NCBI GenBank assembly: GCA_031276685.1 | Contig: JAISMQ010000013.1 | Span: 1 to 5,883 of the forward strand | Source: Treponema sp. | GTDB taxonomy: Bacteria; Spirochaetota; Spirochaetia; Treponematales; Breznakiellaceae | Direction of reading: 5' to 3' | DNA: 5,883 nucleotides | In this document: positions 1 through 5,556 of the stretch, one piece after another | Layout: each line of letters starts with the position of its first letter | Position numbering within the stretch: the first letter of the stretch is position 1 | Position numbers and translations under genes: made by a program | The notes under the pieces: model-generated | What the model saw: only the letters and a program-made list of their open reading frames with translations | Told to the model about the DNA's origin: nothing | The model's database searches: none

Positions 1-1042
1 GCTTGGGCCGGCCCAGGATGTAGGTGGTGGTCTGGATAAAGTTACCCTCCCGCGAGCGGTAGCCCAGAACCGGGTGAAAGACGATCTCGTCGGCGGGGTA
101 GTAGAAAAAGGGGATGTAGAACAGGGGGATCTCCCCCACCTTGAGGACCGCGTTTTGCAGGGCGAAATCCGATCCGGGGAGCAGCCACAGTTTTGTCGCG
201 TCCAGGGACCAGTAGGAATTCTTGCCCGAAGCGTTGGAGATCGAAGCGTCCTTGAGGATGGTCACCTCCTCCTCGCTGCGGGAGATGACGGTCCCCTCGA
301 AACGGTAGGTCGTCTGCTCCCCCGAAAGGGCCCGTTCGGAGATCCCGTCGGTCAGCGTGGTGGCCCAGGAATCCAGATTGACGCTTATCGAATCCCCCCG
401 GAAGGTCTCGACGGTATCCCCCTCCTCCTTCACGTAGCTCACCTCGCCCCGGGCGGTTACCAGGTTGCGGGTACGGTTGAACAGGATCTCCTGGGCGCTT
501 ATGCGGTGGGTCGCCCCGCCGTCTTTCAGGCTTATGGCGACGTTCCCCCTGAGCCGGGCGTATTCCTCGTCCGCCTCGTCCAGGGTAAAATATTCGGTGC
601 TGCGGGCCGATTCGATGACGATAGCGCGGCCCCCGGCCTCCGCGCCTTCGGCAGCCTCCGCGGCGTTTTCCAGGCCGTAGTAGGCCCTTAGCCGTGCCGC
701 CAGCTCCTCCCGGCCGCCCCCCTGGGGGAGTTCCAGGCTTGCGCACCAGTCGGCCAGCTCCTGAAGCGTGGAGGTTTTTATGTCCAGTTCGATGACCCGC
801 TCCGCGGTAAGCCCGGGGTTTTCCCCCGCAGCTTCGTCCCCGCCGGCTTCGGCCCCGCCCGGCCCGGCCTCCGGGGCTTCGGCCCCCGCTTCCGGGGTTT
901 CGCCCCCGGTTTCCGGGGCTTCGGCCGCCGCTTCCGGGGGTTCCGGGGCCTCCGCACCGGCGCCTCCGGGCGCCCCCCCCGTCTGCGCCTGCGCGGCCGC
1001 GGCGGACAGCGCGAGCATGGCCAGGAGGAGCAGTTTTTTCAT
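1..1042 (-). CDS. lptD: LptD-like outer-membrane LPS/glycolipid assembly protein, N-terminal 347 residues (C-terminus beyond left edge)
   Basis: LptD is the outer-membrane translocon that, with the Lpt bridge, inserts LPS or an equivalent glycolipid into the outer leaflet. Read from ATG 1042, the visible 347 codons show: a signal peptide (MKKLLLLAMLALSAAAAQAQ, residues 1-20); an Ala/Pro/Glu/Gly-rich linker (about 21-77); a helical SAP-like segment (about 88-124); an OstA/LptA-like beta domain (about 140-275, e.g. RLRGNVAISL, ARGEVSYV); and the LptD hallmark before the barrel, GEIPLFYIPFFYYP (303-316), then HPVLGYRSREG. The large C-terminal barrel lies off the left edge. The start overlaps the uvrA stop as ATGA. 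There is no good Shine-Dalgarno (upstream reads CTCTCCCGGAC), so translational coupling to uvrA is likely. T. pallidum has the same uvrA-lptD order (TP0514-TP0515, from memory). Spirochaetes such as T. pallidum lack classical LPS, so the cargo is uncertain. The family call is firm. Confidence 0.88.
   Translation of the reverse strand, partial: MKKLLLLAMLALSAAAAQAQTGGAPGGAGAEAPEPPEAAAEAPETGGETPEAGAEAPEAGPGGAEAGGDEAAGENPGLTAERVIELDIKTSTLQELADWCASLELPQGGGREELAARLRAYYGLENAAEAAEGAEAGGRAIVIESARSTEYFTLDEADEEYARLRGNVAISLKDGGATHRISAQEILFNRTRNLVTARGEVSYVKEEGDTVETFRGDSISVNLDSWATTLTDGISERALSGEQTTYRFEGTVISRSEEEVTILKDASISNASGKNSYWSLDATKLWLLPGSDFALQNAVLKVGEIPLFYIPFFYYPADEIVFHPVLGYRSREGNFIQTTTYILGRPK
870..939 (-). 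repeat. Imperfect in-frame direct repeat coding the LptD Ala/Pro/Glu linker
   Basis: Bases 870-897 and 912-939 are 28-base copies differing at one position (C885 against G927), offset by 42 bases, which is exactly 14 codons. They encode PEAGAEAPEA- and PEAAAEAPE-type segments in the low-complexity linker after the LptD signal peptide. The offset keeps frame, so copy-number slippage would lengthen or shorten the linker without breaking the gene. The repeat is seen directly; length variability is inference. Confidence 0.7.
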
Positions 1043-3927
1043 GTCCGGGAGAGCATCTTGCTGATGTAAAACCCGGTGTAGGATCCGCTGCGCCCGGCGA
1101 TTTCTTCCGGGGTCCCCAGCGCGATAATTTCGCCGCCCTTGTCCCCGCCTTCCGGCCCCAGGTCGATAATGTGGTCCGCCTGGAGCAGCACGTCCAGGTT
1201 GTGCTCGATCATCACCACCGTGTTCCCCTGGTCCACCAGGCGCTGGATCACCTCCATAAGCTGCTTTACGTCGGCGAAGTGGAGCCCCGTGGTAGGCTCG
1301 TCCAAAATGTAGAAGGTCCTTCCGGTGGAACGCCGGGAAAGCTCCAGCGCCAGCTTGACCCGCTGGGCCTCCCCGCCGGAAAGGGTGAGCGCCGACTGGC
1401 CCAGCTTGACGTAGCCCAGGCCCACGGAAAGCAGGGTCTCCATTTTATGGGCGATCCGGGGGACCGGGGCAAAGAATTCCGCCGCTTCCTCGATAGTCAT
1501 ATCCAGGACATCGGCGATATTCTTCCCCTTGTAGCGGATCTCCAGGGTTTCCCGGTTAAAGCGCCTGCCGTGGCACACGTCGCAGGTAATGTACACGTCG
1601 GGCAGGAAGTTCATCTCGATCTTTATAGTCCCGTCACCCTCGCAGTTCTCGCACCTCCCCCCACGGACGTTGAACGAAAAGCGCCCCGGCCGGTAGCCCC
1701 GCATCTTCGCGTCCGGAAGGCTGGCGAACAGGTTGCGGATCTCCCCGAAAACCTCCACATAGGTGGCGGGATTGGACCGGGGGGTCCTGCCGATGGGGCT
1801 CTGATCGATATCGATCACCTTGTCCAGGTGTTCCACCCCCGTGATCCGCTTAAAGGCCCCCTCCTGGCGGGCGGTCCCGTAGATCCGGTTGCACAGGGCG
1901 GGGTACAGAACGTCGCTGAGCAGCGTCGACTTTCCCGAACCGGAAACCCCCGTGATGCAGGTAAAGATCCCCAGCGGGATCTCCACGTCGATGTTTTTCA
2001 GGTTATGCTCGCCGACCCCTTCCACGCGGATACACTCGCCGTTCCCCCGCCGCCTGTGCGGGGGGATCTTCATCGTGATCTTCCCCGCCAGGTACTGGCC
2101 CGTAACGCTTTCCGGCACCCGCATCACCTCGCGGGGGATCCCCCGCGCCACCACCTCGCCCCCGTGGACCCCCGCGCCGGGCCCCAGATCCACCAGGTAG
2201 TCCGCGGTCCGCAGGGTCTGCTCGTCGTGTTCCACCACGATAAGCGTGTTCCCCAGATCCCGCAGGTACAGCAGCGTGTCGATAAGCCGCTGGTTGTCCC
2301 GCTGGTGCAGGCCGATGGACGGCTCGTCCAGGATGTAGAGCACCCCCACCAGGCTGGAACCGATCTGGGTGGCCAGGCGGATCCGCTGGGCCTCCCCGCC
2401 GGACAGGCTGGCGGCTTTCCGTTCCAGGCTCAGGTAGTCCAGGCCCACGTTTTTCATAAAGCCCAGCCGGGCCGTTATCTCCTTGAGGATCTGGGCGGCG
2501 ATTTTTTTTTCGGGCCCGCCCAGGGGCAGGTCCCGGAAAAAGGCCAGCGAATCGCCCACCGAAAGGCTCGAAAGCTCGTGGATGTTCAGGGCCCCCTCCC
2601 CCCGCCCCAGCGTTACCCCCAGGGCTTCCGGCCTCAGCCTCCTGCCGCCGCAGGCCTCGCAGGGTTTCTGGCTCATGTACTTTTCCAGCCATTCCTTGAC
2701 CCCCGGGGACTGGGTTTCAAGGTAGCGCCGCTTGAGCTCCTCCAGGATCCCGGGGAACTCCGCCTTGTAGGACGCGGAGTTGGTCCCGTCCCGGTTTTCG
2801 TATTTGAAGCGCAGCTGCTCGTCCGTGCCGTAGAAGATGGCGTTCATGATCTTCCTGGGCAGGCTCTTAAAGGGGGTATCCAGGCTGAACTTATAGTGCC
2901 GGGCCAGGCCCTCGAACTTGCTGCGGTACCAGGCGGATTCGGGGTTGTAGGGGGCGCAGCCCCCCTCGTTGAACGACAGCTCCCGGTTGGGGATCACCAG
3001 GTCCGGGTCGAATTCCAGCTTGGCGCCCAGGCCGGAACATTCCGGGCACGCGCCGTAGGGGTTGTTAAACGAAAAAAGCCGGGGCTGGAGTTCCGGTATG
3101 GAGATCCCGCAGTCCGGACAGGCGTTTTTTTGGGAGAAAAACTGTTCGGTCCAGCCGCTTTCCGCCGCCTGCCGCGCCCCGCCCTCCTCGTCCCCGGGCC
3201 TGCCCCCCGCGGGGGCCTGGGCGGCCACCAGCAGCAGCCCGTCCGCCGCCTCCAGCGCCGCCTCCGCCGATTCGGAAAGGCGGCTGCGGATCCCCGGCCC
3301 CACGACCAGGCGGTCCACCACAATATCCACGCTGTGCTTCTTCTGCTTGTCAAGCTTGATATCCTCGTCCAGACTCACGGGGACCCCGTCGATCCGGGCG
3401 CGCGAATACCCGGCCGTCCGGGCGTCCTCGATGATCTTCTGGTGCTCCCCCTTCTTCCCCCGGATCACCGGGGCCAAAAGCTGGATACGCCTGCCCTCCC
3501 CCATCTGCAGGATCGTGTCGACAATCTGGTCCACGCTCTGTTCCCGGATCTCCCGCCCGCAGACCGGGCAGTGGTGGATGCCGATCCGCGCGTAGAGAAG
3601 CCGGTAGTAGTCGTAAATCTCCGTCACGGTCCCCACCGTGGACCGGGGGTTCCGGTGGGTAGTCTTCTGCTCTATCGAAATAGCCGGGGAAAGCCCCTCG
3701 ATGTAGTCCAGATCGGGCTTGTCCATACGGCCCAGGAACTGGCGGGCGTAGGCGGACAGGCTTTCCACCTAGCGCCGCTGCCCCTCGGCAAAGAGCGTGT
3801 CAAAGGCGAGGGAGCTTTTTCCCGACCCCGAAATACCGGAGATAACGATAAGCTTATCCCTGGGCAGTTCCAGATCGATGTTCTTTAAGTTGTGTTCCCG
3901 CGCCCCTTTGATGATAAGCTTGTCCAT
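1039..3927 (-). CDS. uvrA: UvrA, excinuclease ABC subunit A, interrupted by an in-frame amber codon at position 53
   Basis: UvrA is the cytoplasmic dimeric ATPase that finds DNA lesions and loads UvrB in nucleotide excision repair. The frame from ATG 3927 has 962 codons (E. coli UvrA has 940 residues). Visible parts: MDKLIIKGAREHNLKN start; first Walker A GISGSGKSS (31-39, Lys37); zinc-module cysteines CPDC (270-273) and CPEC (294-297); CEAC (423-426); signature LSGGE (508-512); Walker B LDEP (533-536); second Walker A GVSGSGKST (660-668); zinc finger CENC (759-762) and CDVC (782-785); LSGGE (849-853); LDEPTTGLH (from 875). A Gly/Ala-rich insertion lies near 235-262. Codon 53 (3771-3769) is TAG where the family has Tyr (EGQRR-Y-VESLSAYARQFL); the frame is otherwise open. 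The start is chosen by homology: an in-frame ATG at 3939 would add MLAR but lies inside the candidate -10. No Shine-Dalgarno is visible. The gene ends in TGA overlapping lptD. Family certain; functional state uncertain. Confidence 0.95.
3769..3771 (-). other. uvrA: In-frame amber (TAG) codon replacing the conserved Tyr53 of UvrA
   Basis: On the minus strand the codons run GGG CAG CGG CGC TAG GTG GAA AGC, giving EGQRR-stop-VES. E. coli and most UvrA proteins have EGQRRYVES here. One base (plus-strand C3769 instead of G, or A) turns a Tyr codon into a stop. The next codon is GTG, with GAGGGG (3786-3781) 12 bases upstream of it, so a restart giving a 909-residue protein without the first Walker A is possible. 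The stop is seen directly; its cause is not known. Confidence 0.9.
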
Positions 3928-3934
3928 ACGGGCC

Positions 3935-3964
3935 AGCATAAACCGGAGCCGGGGGGCTTTTCAA
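3935..3964 (-). promoter_or_regulatory. Candidate sigma70-type promoter of uvrA, predicted leaderless
   Basis: On the minus strand TTGAAA (3964-3959, 5 of 6 matches to TTGACA) is followed by an 18-base spacer and TATGCT (3940-3935, 4 of 6 to TATAAT). Transcription from this -10 would start at about 3927-3929, on or next to the uvrA ATG at 3927. That fits the lack of a Shine-Dalgarno. The hexamers are seen; promoter activity and leaderless initiation are inferred. Confidence 0.45.
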
Positions 3965-3978
3965 GGAGAAACGCGGGA

Positions 3979-4295
3979 AGGGCCGGCGCGTGTATGGCGA
4001 TGTCGCGGCAGGCAGAAAAACACCGGGGGCAAAACGCCTATGCCGGGCACGCTTGCTTTGCGCCTGTAAATCCCTGCTCATTTCTTGCGGTTCAGGGGCG
4101 CAAAGCTTCGGTCAAATGCCCGCCCCAGGCGTTTTACCCCCAGCTCTTTAACGCCCGCCGCAATCTCCACAGCCAGTATGCGCCGGCCCTGCCGCTGGAT
4201 AAGATTAGCATACGCGGAAGGTAAACCATCGGCGTAAAAGGTATAAAACGGCCCCGTTTTTATATATGCGCCGGCCCTTCAGGGCCGGCGCGTGT
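3979..4295. repeat. Four copies of an AGGGCCGGCGC motif in the intergenic region
   Basis: The 11-mer occurs on the plus strand at 3979-3989 and 4281-4291, and as its complement GCGCCGGCCCT at 4180-4190 and 4268-4278. The two plus copies extend to an identical 15-mer (3979-3993, 4281-4295). The two minus copies extend to an identical 14-mer, TATGCGCCGGCCCT (4177-4190, 4265-4278). Four copies in about 315 bases exceed what GC content alone would suggest, although I could not compute a probability. The role is unknown; a small dispersed intergenic repeat is one possibility. Confidence 0.65.
4268..4291. other. Perfect 10-bp GC-rich hairpin with TTCA loop
   Basis: GCGCCGGCCC (4268-4277), loop TTCA (4278-4281) and GGGCCGGCGC (4282-4291) form a perfect stem built from two inverted copies of the intergenic motif. 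Flanking T/A and G/T bases could extend it by wobble pairing in RNA. Neither strand has a clean T-tract after the stem (plus reads GTGTCACTT, minus ATATATAAAAA), so it is not a standard intrinsic terminator. Confidence 0.6.
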
Positions 4296-4321
4296 CACTT
4301 CCGCCGATCCGCGCGACAGGT

Positions 4322-4369
4322 TATACTTGAATCAGTTTTTCGGCAACTTACGTGCCGGAAAAACTGATT
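4322..4369 (+). promoter_or_regulatory. Possible -10 element and long hairpin upstream of the isomerase gene
   Basis: TATACT at 4322-4327 resembles a -10 box but has no good -35 at the usual distance. It abuts a long inverted repeat: 4330-4345 pairs with 4353-4369 over 16 bp with one bulged G (4357) and a 7-base loop ACTTACG. The repeat ends 29 bases before the start codon and would cover the expected transcription start. It could be a repressor operator or a 5'-UTR stem-loop. A short CCGG-GAAA-CCGG hairpin (4371-4382) follows. The inverted repeat is seen; function is inferred. Confidence 0.45.
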
Positions 4370-4398
4370 TCCGGGAAACCGGCCTATAGGGGGGAACT

Positions 4399-5229
4399 AT
4401 GCTTCCGGTAATGCTGCAGCTTTACAATGTCCGGGACGAACTGAAAAACGACTTTGACGGGACTCTCGAACAGGTGGCCGCGACAGGCTACCGCTATGTC
4501 GAACTTGCCCTGGCCATGGCCTTCGGCAAGACCGCCGCGCAGACCAGGGCATCCCTGGACAGGGCCGGGCTTGCCGCAGTCTCCGCCCACGTCCCCTACC
4601 GGGACATGATCGCCGATACGGACAGGGTTATCGGCTACCACCTGGAGGCGGGCTGCACGTACATCGTTATCCCCTACCTGTCGGAAGAGGACCGCTACCC
4701 CGGCCCCAACTACGGGGAAGTGAAGAAGGGCATCGCCCGGCTGGGGGAGTACTGCAACAGGAAGGGGGCGGTTCTTCTGTACCACAACCACGAATTTGAA
4801 TTTACGGACTGCGGCGGCAAGTACGCCCTGGACGACCTGTACGACAGCGTCCCCGCCGGCCTTCTGCAGACGGAAATTGACGTATGCTGGGCCAGGGTGG
4901 GGGGCGTCGTCCCTGCGGAGTACATCCTCAAGTACTCAGGGCGCGCGCCCGTGGTCCACCTTAAAGATTTCGATTCCCCCGGCCGGGTCAAGGCCGATTA
5001 CGATTTAATTGGCGAGGCCAGACAGGCCCGCGCTGCCGGCGCCTTCCCGTTCCGGGCCGTCGGCCACGGGGTCCAGGACATCCCCGGCATCGTCAAAGCC
5101 GCCGAACAGGCCGGCTCCAGGTGGCTTGTCGTGGAGCAGGACCTCCCCTCCCCCGGCATGACCCCGCTTGAGTGCGCCCGGCAGAGCCTTGAGTACCTGG
5201 AGTCGCTACAGGGCGCCTCTAAAAACTGA
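4399..5229 (+). CDS. Sugar phosphate isomerase/epimerase-type TIM-barrel protein (xylose isomerase-like, AP_endonuc_2 fold)
   Basis: This 276-residue protein belongs to the metal-dependent xylose isomerase-like TIM-barrel superfamily (IolE, tagatose 3-epimerase and relatives), which isomerises, epimerises or dehydrates sugars and inositols in the cytosol. Visible hallmarks: MLQLYNVRDEL (5-15) as the first strand; YRYVELA (31-37); YHNHEFEF (128-135); TEIDVCW (158-164); VVHLKDFD (185-192); VEQD (245-248). By family analogy the metal ligands are likely Glu132, Asp161, His187 and Glu246. Length is typical. The start at 4399 is backed by a purine-rich AGGGGGGAA just upstream; an ATG at codon 5 is the alternative. 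No neighbouring sugar transporter, kinase or dehydrogenase is in the window, so the substrate cannot be named. No signal peptide. The last codons and the TGA lie within an AT-rich hairpin. Confidence 0.88.
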   Translation: MLPVMLQLYNVRDELKNDFDGTLEQVAATGYRYVELALAMAFGKTAAQTRASLDRAGLAAVSAHVPYRDMIADTDRVIGYHLEAGCTYIVIPYLSEEDRYPGPNYGEVKKGIARLGEYCNRKGAVLLYHNHEFEFTDCGGKYALDDLYDSVPAGLLQTEIDVCWARVGGVVPAEYILKYSGRAPVVHLKDFDSPGRVKADYDLIGEARQARAAGAFPFRAVGHGVQDIPGIVKAAEQAGSRWLVVEQDLPSPGMTPLECARQSLEYLESLQGASKN

Positions 5230-5266
5230 AGTTTTTAGTAGTTCCCGGCCGCAGGGGCCCTGCGGC
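5219..5266 (+). terminator. Two stem-loops at and after the isomerase stop codon, possible terminator
   Basis: CTAAAAAC (5219-5226), loop TGAA and GTTTTTAG (5231-5238) form a perfect 8-bp AT-rich hairpin whose loop is the stop codon plus one base. Nine bases on, GCCGCAGG (5248-5255), loop GGC and CCTGCGGC (5259-5266) form a perfect 8-bp GC-rich stem. Neither has the classic GC stem plus T-tract. The second also lies just past the 3' end of tRNA-Val on the other strand, so it could serve as a 3' boundary for both transcripts. Structures seen; terminator role tentative. Confidence 0.4.
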
Positions 5267-5276
5267 AATGTGCGGA

Positions 5277-5350
5277 TGGGCGCGCAGGGATTCGAACCCC
5301 GGACATCCACGGTGTAAACGTGACGCTCTAACCAACTGAGCTACGCGCCC
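5277..5350 (-). tRNA. tRNA-Val, anticodon UAC
   Basis: Reading from 5350 to 5277 the sequence folds into a full cloverleaf. Acceptor GGGCGCG pairs with CGCGCCC; D arm GCTC/GAGC with loop AGTTGGTTA; anticodon stem TCACG/CGTGG (one T-G wobble) with loop TTTACAC, anticodon TAC, decoding GUA/GUN valine codons; variable loop ATGTC; T arm CGGGG/CCCTG (one wobble) with TTCGAAT; discriminator A. The 3' CCA is not encoded (TCC follows), so the CCA-adding enzyme is needed. No intron or odd base is seen. It is convergent with the isomerase gene. Confidence 0.97.
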
Positions 5351-5356
5351 CGGGCT

Positions 5357-5385
5357 AAACTACCGGAAACCCCGGCGCTTGTCAA
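5357..5385 (-). promoter_or_regulatory. Promoter of tRNA-Val with perfect -35, predicted start at the mature tRNA 5' end
   Basis: On the minus strand TTGACA (5385-5380, perfect) is followed by a 17-base spacer and TAGTTT (5362-5357, 3 of 6 to TATAAT). Six bases (AGCCCG) separate the -10 from tRNA base G1 at 5350, so transcription should begin at or next to G1 with almost no 5' leader. A second TTGACG lies ten bases upstream. The GC-rich discriminator is typical of stable-RNA promoters under stringent control, which is inference. Confidence 0.65.
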
Positions 5386-5426
5386 GCAGCGTCAATTGCG
5401 GGCGGCGGCGGACAAGCAAGCCGGGG
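5370..5426. other. Inverted repeat overlapping the tRNA-Val promoter
   Basis: CCCCGGC (5370-5376) and GCTTGTC (5377-5383) pair with GCCGGGG (5420-5426) and GACAAGC (5411-5417). This makes a 14-bp stem with a 2-base bulge (5418-5419) around a 27-base loop. On the plus strand it is followed by CGCCTTTCTTTTCT, a weak T-rich tail, so it could act as a plus-strand terminator separating upstream transcription from the next gene. It also contains the -35 of the tRNA promoter. The large loop makes either role uncertain. Confidence 0.35.
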
Positions 5427-5484
5427 CGCCTTTCTTTTCTATCATTTCTTTGCGACATTTTTTTTTAATTCCGCGCTTTTTTTC

Positions 5485-5513
5485 TTGCCAGATCAAAAAA
5501 CAGGGTTTACAAT
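5485..5513 (+). promoter_or_regulatory. Sigma70-type promoter of the outer-membrane-type gene
   Basis: TTGCCA (5485-5490, 5 of 6 to TTGACA), a 17-base spacer containing an A6 run, and TACAAT (5508-5513, 5 of 6 to TATAAT) lie in a conspicuously AT-rich stretch of an otherwise GC-rich window. T-tracts at 5459-5466 and 5477-5483 sit just upstream, where an UP-element would act. A start near 5520 would leave a leader of about 37 bases before the ATG. It looks strong, as suits an abundant surface protein. Confidence 0.7.
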
Positions 5514-5556
5514 ACCTTTGTTACGCAAAAAATATCAATCTGATAAGGAGAGATTC

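Larger units (their letters stand above)
3940..4398. other. Divergent uvrA / isomerase intergenic region without a recognised gene
   Basis: About 460 bases lie between two divergent genes. No frame shows a convincing gene. The best candidate is a minus-strand stretch open from 4278 to a TGA at 4078-4080: 66 codons with fairly coding-like codon choice, including the segments LIQRQGRRILAVEIAAGVKE and LGVKRLGRAFDRSFAPLNRK. It has no ATG; GTG and CTG codons occur internally. It matches nothing I recognise and may be a gene remnant or chance. A short stem AAAACGG/CCGTTTT (4245-4260), followed on the plus strand by TATATAT, is a weak terminator-like element. The region also carries the repeats, hairpins and promoters listed separately. 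Confidence 0.5.

Noticed and set aside
5..14. Palindrome GGGCCGGCCC at the left edge
   Set aside because: It lies within the lptD coding frame (GRP codons) and is a short GC palindrome expected at this composition. It does not match the intergenic 11-mer.
42..746. Arg/Gly/Pro-rich minus-strand frame and overlapping plus-strand frames (74-691, 465-680)
   Set aside because: These are out-of-frame readings of the lptD 5' region. The true frame has a signal peptide, an OstA-like domain and the GEIPLFYIPFFYYP motif.
1171..3888. A 905-codon open reading frame on the plus strand, antisense to nearly all of uvrA
   Set aside because: The minus-strand uvrA is unmistakable. The antisense frame is low in complexity (His, Val, Gln, Pro and Gly-rich), matches no known fold, and is expected when a GC-rich coding bias removes stops from the complementary frame.
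3892..4224. 110-codon plus-strand frame across the uvrA start and intergenic region
   Set aside because: It overlaps the uvrA N-terminus in antisense, lacks a ribosome binding site, and gives a compositionally odd peptide with no recognisable motif.
4245..4265. Short AAAACGG/CCGTTTT stem followed by TATATAT as an intrinsic terminator
   Set aside because: The loop would be only 2 bases, or the GC stem only 2-3 bp if opened to a realistic loop, and no gene ends just upstream on either strand. Not listed as its own feature.
4384..4991. Minus-strand frames antisense to the isomerase gene (4384-4791, 4710-4991)
   Set aside because: They are shadows of the well-supported TIM-barrel gene, without ribosome binding sites or family features.
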